Below, piece by piece: positions 7,996 through 16,086 of a stretch of 34,619 nucleotides of DNA. Source of the stretch: Ruminococcaceae bacterium UBA2656 (GTDB taxonomy: Bacteria; Bacillota; Clostridia; Oscillospirales; Acutalibacteraceae). The stretch is from contig DENA01000017.1 of NCBI GenBank assembly GCA_002359465.1, positions 4,747 through 39,365 of the forward strand, given 5' to 3'. Position numbers and translations under genes: made by a program. The notes beneath the pieces are model-generated. The model was not told where the DNA came from. It saw only the letters and a program-made list of their open reading frames with translations, and did not search any database. Position 1 is the first letter of the stretch. Every line of letters starts with the position of its first letter.

Positions 7996-9870
7996 TTATT
8001 CCTCCCTGCCGCGCGCAAGCCAGATCAGAAGCACGGAAATATCGGCGGGGCTGACGCCCGATATCCGGGAAGCCTGTCCGACGCTTGTCGGCATCACCTT
8101 TTGCAGTTTTTCCTGCGCTTCGGTGCGGAGACCGATAATTTCCTTATAATTAATCCTTACCGGCAGACGGCGTTCCTCCAGGCGGCGCATTTCCGCAATG
8201 TCCGCTTTCTGGCGTTTGATATACCCTTCATATTTAATTTCGATTTCCACGCTTTCAAAAACAGCGTCGGGAAGGTTCGGCCGGTCAGTATCGATTTCCT
8301 TTAGGATTTCATAGCTGAGCTGCGGACGGCGAATCAGTTCGGAAAGGCGCACCCCCGTTGTTACCGGCGATGTTTCATGTGAAACAAGCAGTGCATTTAA
8401 GGCCTCGGACGGCGGCAGAACGGTCTTTTCCGCCCGTAAAAGCTCCTGTTCCTTCTGCTTCTGTTTCAGTTGAAAGCGTTCCCAGCGTTCGTCGGAAATC
8501 AGCCCGATTTTTCTCCCGGTCGGCGTCAGCCGTTCGTCTGCGTTGTCCTGCCGCAGAACAAGTCGGTATTCACTGCGCGAGGTCATCATGCGGTACGGGT
8601 CGGTGACCCCCTTCGTAATCAGATCGTCCACCAGCGTGCCGATATAAGAACCCGCGCGGTCAAGAAGCATCGGCTCCCTGCCCCGCACCTTCAACGCGGC
8701 ATTAATTCCGGCAACCAGTCCCTGTGCGGCGGCTTCCTCGTAACCGGAGCTGCCATTGAACTGCCCCGCGCCGTATAAGCCGGGAAATTCCGGAAATTCC
8801 AGCGTTGCCTCCATTTGGAGCGGATCAACGCAGTCGTATTCAATCGCGTAAGCGCAGCGCATTATCTGTACGTGCTCAAACCCTTTGATCGTACGGTAAA
8901 AAGCAATCTGCACATCCTCCGGCAAAGAGGAGCTCATTCCCTGCAGATACATTTCCTCGGTATCCATCCCGCAAGGCTCAATAAAAAGCTGATGTCTTTT
9001 TTTATCGCGGAAGCGCATAATCTTGTCCTCAAAGCTCGGGCAGTAACGGGGGCCAACCCCCTCGATTTTTCCGCTGTACATGGGGGAACGCCCGATATTA
9101 TCCAGAATCACCTGCTTTGTATCGTCGTTCGTCCATGCAATATGACAGACCGCCCGGTTTTTTGGAGGAGTCAGGGTGTCGTAGGAAAACGGGACAACCG
9201 GCTCGTCTCCCTCCTGCACTTCAAGACCGGTAAAGTCAATACTGGATTTCAGCACGCGCGCGGGCGTGCCGGTCTTGAAGCGGCGGAGACGCAGACCGAT
9301 CTTTTTCAGGGCCGCGCCGAGAAACGCGGCTGGGAACATGCCGTCCGGCCCGCCCTCATAGGAAACCTCACCGACATAGATTTTTCCGCCGAGATAAGTA
9401 CCGGTAGCAATGACCACCGCCTTCGCATGGTACACCGCCTCCATCCGGGTAGTGACCAGCCATGCGCCGTCCTCCCTCTGTTCCAGGTCAATAATCTCCG
9501 CTTGTTTCAGCTGAAGGTTCGGCTGAAGCTCCAGCTTATGCTTCATGATTTTTCCGTATTCCCGGCGGTCAATCTGCGCGCGCAGGGAATGGACGGCGGG
9601 ACCTTTCCCAAGGTTGAGCATCCTGCTCTGCAGCATGGCCGCGTCCGCGGTTTTTCCCATCTCCCCGCCCAGCGCGTCGATTTCGCGGACGAGGTGCCCC
9701 TTTGCCGTTCCGCCGATGGACGGATTGCAGGGGCAGTTCCCGACGGCGTCCATATTGATTGTAAAAACGCAGGTGCTGCAGCCAAGGCGCGCGGAAGCAA
9801 GCGCGGCTTCAATTCCGGCATGTCCGGCGCCGATCACCACAACATCATAATTACCGGCATCATATTTCAA
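7996..9870 (-). CDS. mnmG: tRNA U34 carboxymethylaminomethyl synthesis protein MnmG (GidA)
   Basis: FAD-dependent subunit that, with MnmE, modifies the wobble uridine of certain tRNAs. The dinucleotide-binding motif GAGHAG is at 14-19. It has 624 residues, the normal size. Start choice: an ATG at 9894 and other upstream codons are in frame, but the TTG at 9870 has GGAGG exactly 7 bases ahead and gives the usual MKYDAGNYDVVVIG beginning. It is 23 bases downstream of mnmE. A parS sequence is embedded in its 3' third. Confidence 0.96.
   Translation of the reverse strand: MKYDAGNYDVVVIGAGHAGIEAALASARLGCSTCVFTINMDAVGNCPCNPSIGGTAKGHLVREIDALGGEMGKTADAAMLQSRMLNLGKGPAVHSLRAQIDRREYGKIMKHKLELQPNLQLKQAEIIDLEQREDGAWLVTTRMEAVYHAKAVVIATGTYLGGKIYVGEVSYEGGPDGMFPAAFLGAALKKIGLRLRRFKTGTPARVLKSSIDFTGLEVQEGDEPVVPFSYDTLTPPKNRAVCHIAWTNDDTKQVILDNIGRSPMYSGKIEGVGPRYCPSFEDKIMRFRDKKRHQLFIEPCGMDTEEMYLQGMSSSLPEDVQIAFYRTIKGFEHVQIMRCAYAIEYDCVDPLQMEATLEFPEFPGLYGAGQFNGSSGYEEAAAQGLVAGINAALKVRGREPMLLDRAGSYIGTLVDDLITKGVTDPYRMMTSRSEYRLVLRQDNADERLTPTGRKIGLISDERWERFQLKQKQKEQELLRAEKTVLPPSEALNALLVSHETSPVTTGVRLSELIRRPQLSYEILKEIDTDRPNLPDAVFESVEIEIKYEGYIKRQKADIAEMRRLEERRLPVRINYKEIIGLRTEAQEKLQKVMPTSVGQASRISGVSPADISVLLIWLARGREE
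8371..8386. promoter_or_regulatory. parS site 2, inside mnmG
   Basis: TGTTTCATGTGAAACA, identical to site 1, lies within the mnmG coding sequence, where it encodes residues around HETS. Two identical 16-bp palindromes 2.2 kb apart near parAB are very unlikely by chance. Confidence 0.88.
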
Positions 9871-9893
9871 GGATATTCCTCCATTATCTTTCA

Positions 9894-11285
9894 TTACTTT
9901 CCTACACAAAAATGCGAAAAAACGGAATCCACAACCGCCTCGGTCGCGCGTTCCCCGGTCAGTTCCAAAAGCGCGGAGATCGCGCCTTCAATAGAAACCG
10001 TCACGGCATCCAGCGTAATCCCGCTTTCCACTGCCAGCAGCGCTTCCCTTACGCAATCGCCGGCCTGACGCGCGGCGTCGCGCTGGCGTTCGGTAAATAA
10101 AATGCCGTCCGCCGGGTTCAGCTCCGCCGTACGCAGAACTTCCGCCACCGCGTCTTTCAGCTCCTGCAGACCCTCTCCCGAAAGCGCGGAAATATATACA
10201 ATATGTTGAAAATATTTATGAATATACTGCATGTCGATTTCTGCCGGCAAATCACTTTTGTTGACCACCGCAATCGCGGGGGAACCCTGCACGGCGGAGA
10301 TCAGCTCCCTGTCCTCCCCGTTCAGCTGCCGGGAGGAATCAAAGACTGCCAGAACGAGCTGCGCCTCCCGTACTTTCCCGCGCGCACGGTCCACGCCGAT
10401 TTTTTCCACGGGGTCGTCCGTCGTATGGATGCCCGCGGTGTCGGACAAACGGAGCGGAACATCGCCAAGAATCACCGTATCTTCCACGATGTCACGGGTC
10501 GTCCCGGCATATTCAGTGACAATACTGCGTTCACAGCCGGAAAGCAGGTTCATCAGCGTGGATTTTCCGACATTCGGCCGGCCCGCGATCACCGTGCTGA
10601 CCCCCTCACGGATAGCCTTCCCCGCATCGAACTGGCGGAGAAGGCGCTCAATTTCCGTCTTTGCAGTGAGGAGGGTGGTTTCCAGCGTCTCCGGATTCAC
10701 CTGCGGGATATCGTCCTCCGGATAATCCGCCCACGCGGACAGATGAGCGGCGGTCTCGATCAGCAGATCGCGTATTTTGATAATTTTCTTTTCCAGCGCG
10801 CCGTCATGTCCGGCCAGCGCGGCTTTTGCGGCCTGCTCCCCCTGCGCGGAAATAATCTGCATCACGGATTCCGCTTCGGTCAGGCCGATTTTCCCGTTCA
10901 GAAAAGCCCGGCGCGTAAATTCGCCCGGCCCGGCGGGAACCGCACCCGCGGAAAACACCGCCTTGAGCACACGGCGCATAATATACAGTCCCCCGTGGCA
11001 GGAAAGCTCTACCACATCCTCTCCGGTAAAACTGGCCGGTGAGGTAAAATTCAGGGCGATTGCCTCGTCTATATCCGTTTCCCCGTCGTGGATCCTGCCG
11101 TAAAGGGCGGTGTAGCCTTTGATTTCATCCAGCGTTTTTCCGTGCCGGGCGGTAAACACCTTTCCCGCAATTTCGCGCGCCTGTGGACCGGAAATCCGCA
11201 CAATGCCGATTCCCCCCGGCGCCTGCGGCGTTGAGATCGCCGCAACGGTCTTTGAAGACGGAGAATACCCGTTCAGATTTTTCAT
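9894..11285 (-). CDS. mnmE: tRNA modification GTPase MnmE (TrmE)
   Basis: GTPase partner of MnmG in wobble-uridine modification. It has 463 residues: an N-terminal folate-binding domain to about 120, a helical domain, and a G domain with GRPNVGKS at 235-242, DTAG and NKSD. It ends in the conserved CVGK (460-463). The start is ATG with GAGGGAAC upstream. It follows the khpB terminator, so it probably opens a separate transcript with mnmG and rsmG. Confidence 0.97.
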   Translation of the reverse strand: MKNLNGYSPSSKTVAAISTPQAPGGIGIVRISGPQAREIAGKVFTARHGKTLDEIKGYTALYGRIHDGETDIDEAIALNFTSPASFTGEDVVELSCHGGLYIMRRVLKAVFSAGAVPAGPGEFTRRAFLNGKIGLTEAESVMQIISAQGEQAAKAALAGHDGALEKKIIKIRDLLIETAAHLSAWADYPEDDIPQVNPETLETTLLTAKTEIERLLRQFDAGKAIREGVSTVIAGRPNVGKSTLMNLLSGCERSIVTEYAGTTRDIVEDTVILGDVPLRLSDTAGIHTTDDPVEKIGVDRARGKVREAQLVLAVFDSSRQLNGEDRELISAVQGSPAIAVVNKSDLPAEIDMQYIHKYFQHIVYISALSGEGLQELKDAVAEVLRTAELNPADGILFTERQRDAARQAGDCVREALLAVESGITLDAVTVSIEGAISALLELTGERATEAVVDSVFSHFCVGK

Positions 11286-11333
11286 ACTGTTCCCTCATAA
11301 AATAAAATGTTTTTCGGATTGACCGAATCGTAT

Positions 11334-11363
11334 AAAAACAGGGCGATTCAAATGAACCGCCCT
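11334..11363 (-). terminator. Terminator after khpB
   Basis: Minus-strand hairpin of about 10-11 pairs (11340-11363, AGGGCGGTTCA with TGAATCGCCCT, one G-U) followed by GTTTTTATA. It ends the rpmH-rnpA-yidD-yidC-khpB unit. Confidence 0.85.
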
Positions 11364-11382
11364 CAGTGCTTTCGTTATAAGA

Positions 11383-12222
11383 CTATTTCTTTAAATCAAT
11401 GCGGCCATAAAGCGGCGCTTTGTTTTCGCTCTTTGGTGCGGATTTTGGCGCCGGCTGCTGAGCGGGCACGGGCCCGACGTTCGGTGCGGACCTTGGCAGC
11501 TTGTTATTGTTGTATCCGCCGCGCGGCTTGTCGTTGAACGGGCGGCGCGGTCCCTTGCCGTTATTGTTGAAGTTTCTGCGGGAAGCCGGACGTTCGCCGG
11601 CCTCCGGCCCGATGACAACATGGCGGCCAAGATCTTCTCCCTCGGACCAGGATTTCGCGCCCTCCACTGTCTGTACGGCGGTATGGATGATTCTGCGCTC
11701 ATATGGATTCATTGGTTCCAATGAAGAATTACGGCCGGTCTTAATCGCTTTCGCGGCAATTTTCTTGCCCAGAATTTCAAGTGTCTCCTTGCGTTTTTCG
11801 CGGTAATTTCCAATATCAAGGGTAATTCTGTAATAGGAATTGTCAATATGATTGGCCACCAGACCCGTCAGGTACTGGAGCGCGTCAAGAGTTTCCCCGC
11901 GGTGCCCGATGATAAAGCCGATATCCTCACCGGAAAGGGAAAGCTGCGCGCCGTTTTCTTCCTCTTGAATCGCAATGTCCACCGCCGGAAGACCCATATG
12001 ATTCAGAACGTCTTTCAGATACGCCGCGGCGGCTTCGGCCGGATTGCTTTTAATAAAGACTCTTACCTTCGCAGGGCTTCCGCCGAAAAGACCGAACGTC
12101 TTTTTCGTCGGCATTTCCAAAATTTCGAATTCCGCTTCATAGGATTCAACGCCGAGCTCCCTGCACGCGGCCTCTTTTGCCAGCTCAACGGTTTCACCGG
12201 TTGCAATCGCTTCTTTTATCAC
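11383..12222 (-). CDS. khpB: RNA-binding protein KhpB (Jag), Jag-N/KH/R3H
   Basis: Cytoplasmic RNA-binding protein of the Jag/KhpB family, linked in Firmicutes to cell elongation and to yidC. It has a Jag-N domain (about 1-50, with KKTFGLFG at 40-47), a KH domain whose GxxG loop is GHRG at 106-109, and an R3H domain around 164-185 (NPYERRIIH). A Pro/Asn/Arg-rich disordered tail runs from about 205 to 279, longer than in many relatives. The start is GTG with GGGGAGGG ahead. It is 22 bases downstream of yidC. Confidence 0.95.
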   Translation of the reverse strand: MIKEAIATGETVELAKEAACRELGVESYEAEFEILEMPTKKTFGLFGGSPAKVRVFIKSNPAEAAAAYLKDVLNHMGLPAVDIAIQEEENGAQLSLSGEDIGFIIGHRGETLDALQYLTGLVANHIDNSYYRITLDIGNYREKRKETLEILGKKIAAKAIKTGRNSSLEPMNPYERRIIHTAVQTVEGAKSWSEGEDLGRHVVIGPEAGERPASRRNFNNNGKGPRRPFNDKPRGGYNNNKLPRSAPNVGPVPAQQPAPKSAPKSENKAPLYGRIDLKK

Positions 12223-12244
12223 GGTATTCCCTCCCCGGTTTGTC

Positions 12245-13312
12245 TTATTTTTTCGTTCCTAAATAATCATCCGAATTTGTTTTTCCGCCTTTTGTTTTTT
12301 GCTTTGATGAAGCTGTTTTCGCCGTCGATTTCTGCTGCGGCAGCGGCTGTGCCGCCGTCGGTCTGTAGCCGGCGCCGAAAACGGCTTTTATTTTCGATTC
12401 ATTTTCTTCAAGCAGGGCAACCCTCTGCGCTTCCGCCTTTGCGTTCAAATCAGCCGGGCTGTACCATATATTCAAAATGATCGTCTGCAAAAAACCGGTA
12501 AGCGTGGAAATAATCCAGTAAAAACCAACTGCGGCGGGCATTGTGCAGGCAAGCCACGCACTGAACAGCGGCATCAGATAAAGCATACCCTTCATGCATC
12601 CCTGCTGCTGCTGCATACCCGGCTGCATTTTCATCATAAAATACTGGGTGACCAAAGAGGATATCAGGCACAGCGCGGGAATAATCCATAAATTGGAACG
12701 GAACAGCGTGCCGAAAATATTCGCGCCGTCGCTCGGCGTATCAAGCAGGTTCAGACCCATAAACTGGAACCCGTGGCTGAAGGATTCTATTTTTGCAAGC
12801 TCTGCCGCGCTGAACATGGTCAGCTGCGGTTTCAGCTCCGCAAAATGCTTGACGATTTCAATCTGAGCGTACTGGGAAGAAAAGCTGGCGCCAAGGCCCG
12901 GAATCTGTTTGAGCATTTCAAGCGCCTTTGCAATTCCATCGGCGGAAAGGTGAAGGGCGTTTGCCAGCGGATTCTGTACGGTATAAAACAGGCCGATCAT
13001 GATCGGAAAAGGAATAAAGGTGGTCAGACAGCCGCTGGCCGGATTAATTCCTTCTTTTTCATACAGCTTCTGTGTTTCTTCCTGAAGCTTTACTTTGTCG
13101 TTGCCGTATTTTTTTTGCAGTTCTTTCTGCTTGACGGCCATTTTGCTGTTTGCAGCCATCGATTTCTGCTGATTGATGGAAAACGGGAACATGATGATTT
13201 TCAATACAATTGTAAACAAAATAATCGCGACGCCGTAATTTTGAATCAGGGTATAAAAAAACCAAAGCAGATAGCCGAGAATGTTTCCGAAAAAATTAAA
13301 AATCTCCGTCAT
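12245..13312 (-). CDS. yidC: Membrane protein insertase YidC/Oxa1/SpoIIIJ family
   Basis: Inserts proteins into the cytoplasmic membrane, alone or with Sec. The 355 residues show the Gram-positive form with hydrophobic segments at the N-terminus, near residues 25-45, then the charged cytoplasmic hairpin (about 50-90), and further membrane segments. A positively charged residue (Lys) sits in the first conserved membrane segment (TIVLKIIMFP), where Bacillus has Arg. There is no lipobox. The C-terminal tail is Lys/Thr/Ser-rich. The start is ATG with AGGAG 10 bases ahead. It clusters with yidD, rnpA and rpmH. Confidence 0.96.
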   Translation of the reverse strand: MTEIFNFFGNILGYLLWFFYTLIQNYGVAIILFTIVLKIIMFPFSINQQKSMAANSKMAVKQKELQKKYGNDKVKLQEETQKLYEKEGINPASGCLTTFIPFPIMIGLFYTVQNPLANALHLSADGIAKALEMLKQIPGLGASFSSQYAQIEIVKHFAELKPQLTMFSAAELAKIESFSHGFQFMGLNLLDTPSDGANIFGTLFRSNLWIIPALCLISSLVTQYFMMKMQPGMQQQQGCMKGMLYLMPLFSAWLACTMPAAVGFYWIISTLTGFLQTIILNIWYSPADLNAKAEAQRVALLEENESKIKAVFGAGYRPTAAQPLPQQKSTAKTASSKQKTKGGKTNSDDYLGTKK

Positions 13313-13336
13313 ATGGGTAATACTCCTCTATATTGG

Positions 13337-13564
13337 TTATCGCTTGTCCCGCTTTTCCGGCACGGGGTCAAACCCTCCGCGGCTGAACGGGTTACAGCGC
13401 AGTATCCGAAAGAACGCAAGCCAGAATCCTTTAAACGCACCGAAACGCTCAATCGCTTCGATTGCGTAATTCGAGCAGGTGGGATAATATTTGCAGCACG
13501 GTTTTTTGTAGGGGGAAATTGCCTTCTGGTAAAACCTGATAAGTAAAATAAGCGGGCGCTTCAT
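13337..13564 (-). CDS. yidD: Membrane protein insertion efficiency factor YidD
   Basis: Small YidD-family protein of 75 residues that helps YidC-dependent insertion. The typical [15 protein letters not shown] segment (24-38), with paired cysteines and an amphipathic N-terminus, is present. Its ATG overlaps the rnpA stop by four bases (ATGA), so translation is coupled. Confidence 0.96.
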   Translation of the reverse strand: MKRPLILLIRFYQKAISPYKKPCCKYYPTCSNYAIEAIERFGAFKGFWLAFFRILRCNPFSRGGFDPVPEKRDKR

Positions 13565-13896
13565 TTCAAAACCCCCGCATTTTTAAGCTGCAGCATCATT
13601 GCACGGCGAACATCCGTACTTTTTACAAAAGGTGTCTTGCCCCTGGCTACAAAAATAAAATCATATCCCGGCGCAATTCCGGGTGCCAGGGTACGGAAGG
13701 CTTCACGAATGACCCGGCGGGAGCGGTTCCGCCTGACGGCGTTGCCGATTTTTTTACTTGTCGTTATGCCAAGCCGCACATTCCTGCTGCGATTTTTCAA
13801 AACATAGGTAACCACCACAGGGCTGACATATGACTTTCCCCTTGTATAAATCCTGCGGAAATCCTTGTTTTCCTTGATGGGAATCAATAAATCCAT
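13561..13896 (-). CDS. rnpA: Ribonuclease P protein component
   Basis: Protein cofactor of RNase P, which matures tRNA 5' ends. From the ATG at 13896 it has 111 residues and begins [17 protein letters not shown], matching the family start. The basic RNR-type segment [16 protein letters not shown] is present. The frame is open further upstream to a TTG at 13941, but no ribosome site supports that start. The site before the chosen ATG is also weak, which may mean low translation relative to rpmH. Confidence 0.94.
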   Translation of the reverse strand: MDLLIPIKENKDFRRIYTRGKSYVSPVVVTYVLKNRSRNVRLGITTSKKIGNAVRRNRSRRVIREAFRTLAPGIAPGYDFIFVARGKTPFVKSTDVRRAMMLQLKNAGVLK

Positions 13897-13945
13897 ACTT
13901 AAAATCGCACCACAATTCTCATTTGTTCCGTGAAACCGCAAAGCT

Positions 13946-13971
13946 AAAAAGAAAGGCCACTCACCGTGGCC
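13946..13971 (-). terminator. Hairpin with T-run between rpmH and rnpA
   Basis: On the minus strand GGCCAC-5-GTGGCC (13955-13960 with 13966-13971) is followed by TTTCTTTTT. It lies 7 bases after the rpmH stop and 50 bases before rnpA. It is probably a partial terminator that leaves rpmH more highly expressed than the genes behind it. Confidence 0.65.
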
Positions 13972-13978
13972 CTTTTGC

Positions 13979-14113
13979 TTAATAGCTTAAACGCGCTCTG
14001 CCCTTCGCTCTGCGGCGGGCCAAAACCTTACGGCCGTTGCTTGTGGACATTCTTTTTCTGAAACCGTGCTCCTTTTTTCTGTGGAGCTTCTTTGGTTGAT
14101 AAGTTCTCAGCAT
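13979..14113 (-). CDS. rpmH: Ribosomal protein bL34
   Basis: A 44-residue highly basic protein, [18 protein letters not shown] at its start and [10 protein letters not shown] at its end, the standard bL34 sequence of the large ribosomal subunit. AAAGGAGG lies just upstream of the ATG. It is the first gene on the left of the origin, with a strong promoter at 14154-14183. Confidence 0.98.
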   Translation of the reverse strand: MLRTYQPKKLHRKKEHGFRKRMSTSNGRKVLARRRAKGRARLSY

Positions 14114-14153
14114 GAAAAAACCTCCTTTCGGGGTACAAACCTTGCAATATAGC

Positions 14154-14183
14154 ATTATATATTAAATATGAGCAGCCTGTCAA
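14154..14183 (-). promoter_or_regulatory. Strong promoter of rpmH
   Basis: Minus strand TTGACA (14178-14183) and TATAAT (14154-14159), both perfect, with an 18-base spacer. It lies about 40 bases before the rpmH ATG. Confidence 0.88.
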
Positions 14184-14387
14184 CCTAAATTTTGTCCCCC
14201 GTACCGAAAAAATAATGGAAACGAACACCGGACAGGCTGATTTTTTTGTTGGTCAAGCTATATAAATCAATATACCACAATTCTATGTAAAATAAAAGCA
14301 AAAGCTTATAATTTAAAAAAAATTTATTATCTATGTATTTTATACGCGCGCGATACAATATAGTGTATTTTTAACGGCCGCGGAAAT

Positions 14388-14416
14388 TTGAAAAAAATTA
14401 TGATTTGTGGTAATAT
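14388..14416 (+). promoter_or_regulatory. Probable promoter of dnaA
   Basis: TTGAAA (14388-14393), 17 bases, then TAATAT (14411-14416), about 50 bases before the dnaA start. An overlapping TATAAT at 14414-14419 would be spaced 20 bases. The assignment is moderate because the whole region is AT-rich. Confidence 0.5.
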
Positions 14417-14468
14417 AATTTATGTTATGCCTATGAGTATAAATAATTGTTAAAATGAGGTTTAAAGA

Positions 14469-15782
14469 ATGGAATCCTTTACCGAGGTCTGGAATCTGGT
14501 CTGCGATTATTGTAAAAGCAAGATTACCGACATTGCCTATTCCACGTGGATCAAACGGATTGAACCGGTCAATCTTGATTTTGCCCAGGGGGTTGCGGTA
14601 ATAAAAGTTCCGAACGAACTCCACCGGCAGACGATCAAACATTATTATATGGATATGCTTGATGAGGCGTTTACCCAGATTTTCGGTCAAAAAATTCAGA
14701 TCCGCGTCTGCACACCGGACGAAGCGGGAAATGAAAAGCAAAACGATGAAACACCGGCAATCAACGATGATTACGAGTTTACCTTCGACACCTACATTGT
14801 CGGTTCCTCCAATAAATTCGCGCACGCCGCCTCTATGGCGGTGGCGAACAAACCCGCGACCCTGTACAATCCTTTGTTCATATACGGAAATTCCGGGCTT
14901 GGAAAAACCCATCTTCTTTACGCAATCTGCAATGAAATCAGCCGCACCCATCCGGAAATGAACATCATTTATATTAAAGGCGACGAATTTACCAACGAGC
15001 TGATCGAAGCCATCCGCCGCGGCACAACCGCGGAATTCCATAACCGTTACCGCAAGGCGGATGTGTTTCTGGTTGACGATATTCAGTTTATTGCCGGAAA
15101 AGATTCCACACAGGAGGAATTTTTCCATACCTTTAACACGTTATATGAGGCGAAAAAGCAGATTGTGCTGACCTCCGACCGGCCGCCGAAGGATATCGCC
15201 ACCCTTGAGGAACGGCTTCTGACCCGATTTGAATGGGGTTTGACCGCCGATATTCAGCCGCCGGATTTTGAAACGCGCATCGCGATTATCAAACGGAAAG
15301 CGGAGCTTCTGGAAATTGAGCTTCCGGACAATGTCGCCGAATACATAGCCAACCGGCTGAAAAACAATATCCGCCAGCTGGAAGGCGCGGTCAAAAAAAT
15401 GAAGGCCTATTACCTGCTCGCCGGGGAGAGCCCCAGCATCACAACGGCGCAGGCCGCCATCAGCGATATTATCAACAACGACCAGCCCACCCCCTTCACC
15501 GTGGAAAAAATTATCGACGAGGTCGCGCGAACCTTCGGCACGACTGGTGAGGATATCCGCTCCGCGAAGCGCTCCGCCAACATTTCCAGCGCGCGGCAGA
15601 TGGCAATCTACGTCGTCAGGGAAATCACCCAGCTTCCGATGACCTCCATCGGGGAGGAATTCGGCGGGCGCGACCACTCCACCATTGTATACGCCATCCA
15701 GCAGGTCGAAAAGGGAATCAAGCGCGACCCGAAAACAAAGGCGACCGCAGAAGATATCATTAAGAATATCCGCGACCGCTAA
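14469..15782 (+). CDS. dnaA: Chromosomal replication initiator DnaA
   Basis: AAA+ ATPase that binds DnaA boxes and melts the origin. It has 437 residues: domain I about 1-80, a short linker of about 20 residues (domain II), and the ATPase domain with Walker A GNSGLGKT (140-147) and Walker B VFLVDDIQF (199-207). The C-terminal DNA-binding domain carries the signature GGRDHSTI (399-406). The start is ATG with GAGG 8 bases ahead. The signature helix is standard, so an unusual box specificity is not obvious from the protein. Confidence 0.98.
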   Translation: MESFTEVWNLVCDYCKSKITDIAYSTWIKRIEPVNLDFAQGVAVIKVPNELHRQTIKHYYMDMLDEAFTQIFGQKIQIRVCTPDEAGNEKQNDETPAINDDYEFTFDTYIVGSSNKFAHAASMAVANKPATLYNPLFIYGNSGLGKTHLLYAICNEISRTHPEMNIIYIKGDEFTNELIEAIRRGTTAEFHNRYRKADVFLVDDIQFIAGKDSTQEEFFHTFNTLYEAKKQIVLTSDRPPKDIATLEERLLTRFEWGLTADIQPPDFETRIAIIKRKAELLEIELPDNVAEYIANRLKNNIRQLEGAVKKMKAYYLLAGESPSITTAQAAISDIINNDQPTPFTVEKIIDEVARTFGTTGEDIRSAKRSANISSARQMAIYVVREITQLPMTSIGEEFGGRDHSTIVYAIQQVEKGIKRDPKTKATAEDIIKNIRDR

Positions 15783-16086
15783 AATGTTGAAAACAAGTTG
15801 ACATTTCAACATTTTCTGTTAATCCGCGTTTTTACCGGTTTTCCGTATTCCCCGGATTATTTAACTTGTTTTCAACATTCCCCACAGAGTTTTCAACATC
15901 CTGTTAAATACTGACAGATTATACGAACAGTTAACAGATTCTTAACAATAGAAAAATAAGAGTATTTCAAAGAAACATCCCATTGAGCCTGACTTTTTAA
16001 AACCTTTCAACTTTTTCGCGCCGCCTACTACTCTTACTAAATTAAATCTATACTATCTATTATAAAAGGAAGCAGAGGGTGAATTT
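15783..16086. other. Candidate oriC (dnaA-dnaN intergenic region)
   Basis: A 304-base gap with repeated nonamers TTTTCAACA: exact on the minus strand at 15785-15793, exact on the plus strand at 15869-15877 and 15890-15898 (21 bases apart), and ATTTCAACA at 15803-15811. TTCCCCACA lies between the last two exact copies at 15878-15886. These resemble DnaA boxes (TTATCCACA) at two mismatches. AT-rich DNA rich in TTAACAG/CTGTTAA follows to about 15960. A one-mismatch box, GTATCCACA, lies at 16147-16155 inside dnaN. Assigning oriC here is inference from the pattern and position. Confidence 0.6.

Larger units (their letters stand above)
14114..14468. other. Divergent AT-rich region between rpmH and dnaA
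   Basis: A 355-base gap with no gene. It holds the rpmH promoter (minus), the dnaA promoter (plus), a 9-bp inverted repeat (14173-14181 with 14231-14239), a very AT-rich stretch at about 14240-14345, and an alternating CGCGCGCG tract at 14345-14352. I found no consensus DnaA box here. Gene direction flips at this point. Confidence 0.7.

Noticed and set aside
4928..8790. Partial Noc-site matches inside parB (near 4928) and mnmG (near 8780)
   Set aside because: They match only about nine of 14 bases on one side and lack the palindrome, unlike the exact site at 7194-7207.
14541..14550. TCCACGTGGA palindrome inside dnaA as a third parS
   Set aside because: The core is palindromic, but the outer bases do not match parS (TGTTTCAYGTGAAACA); two flanking positions on each side differ.
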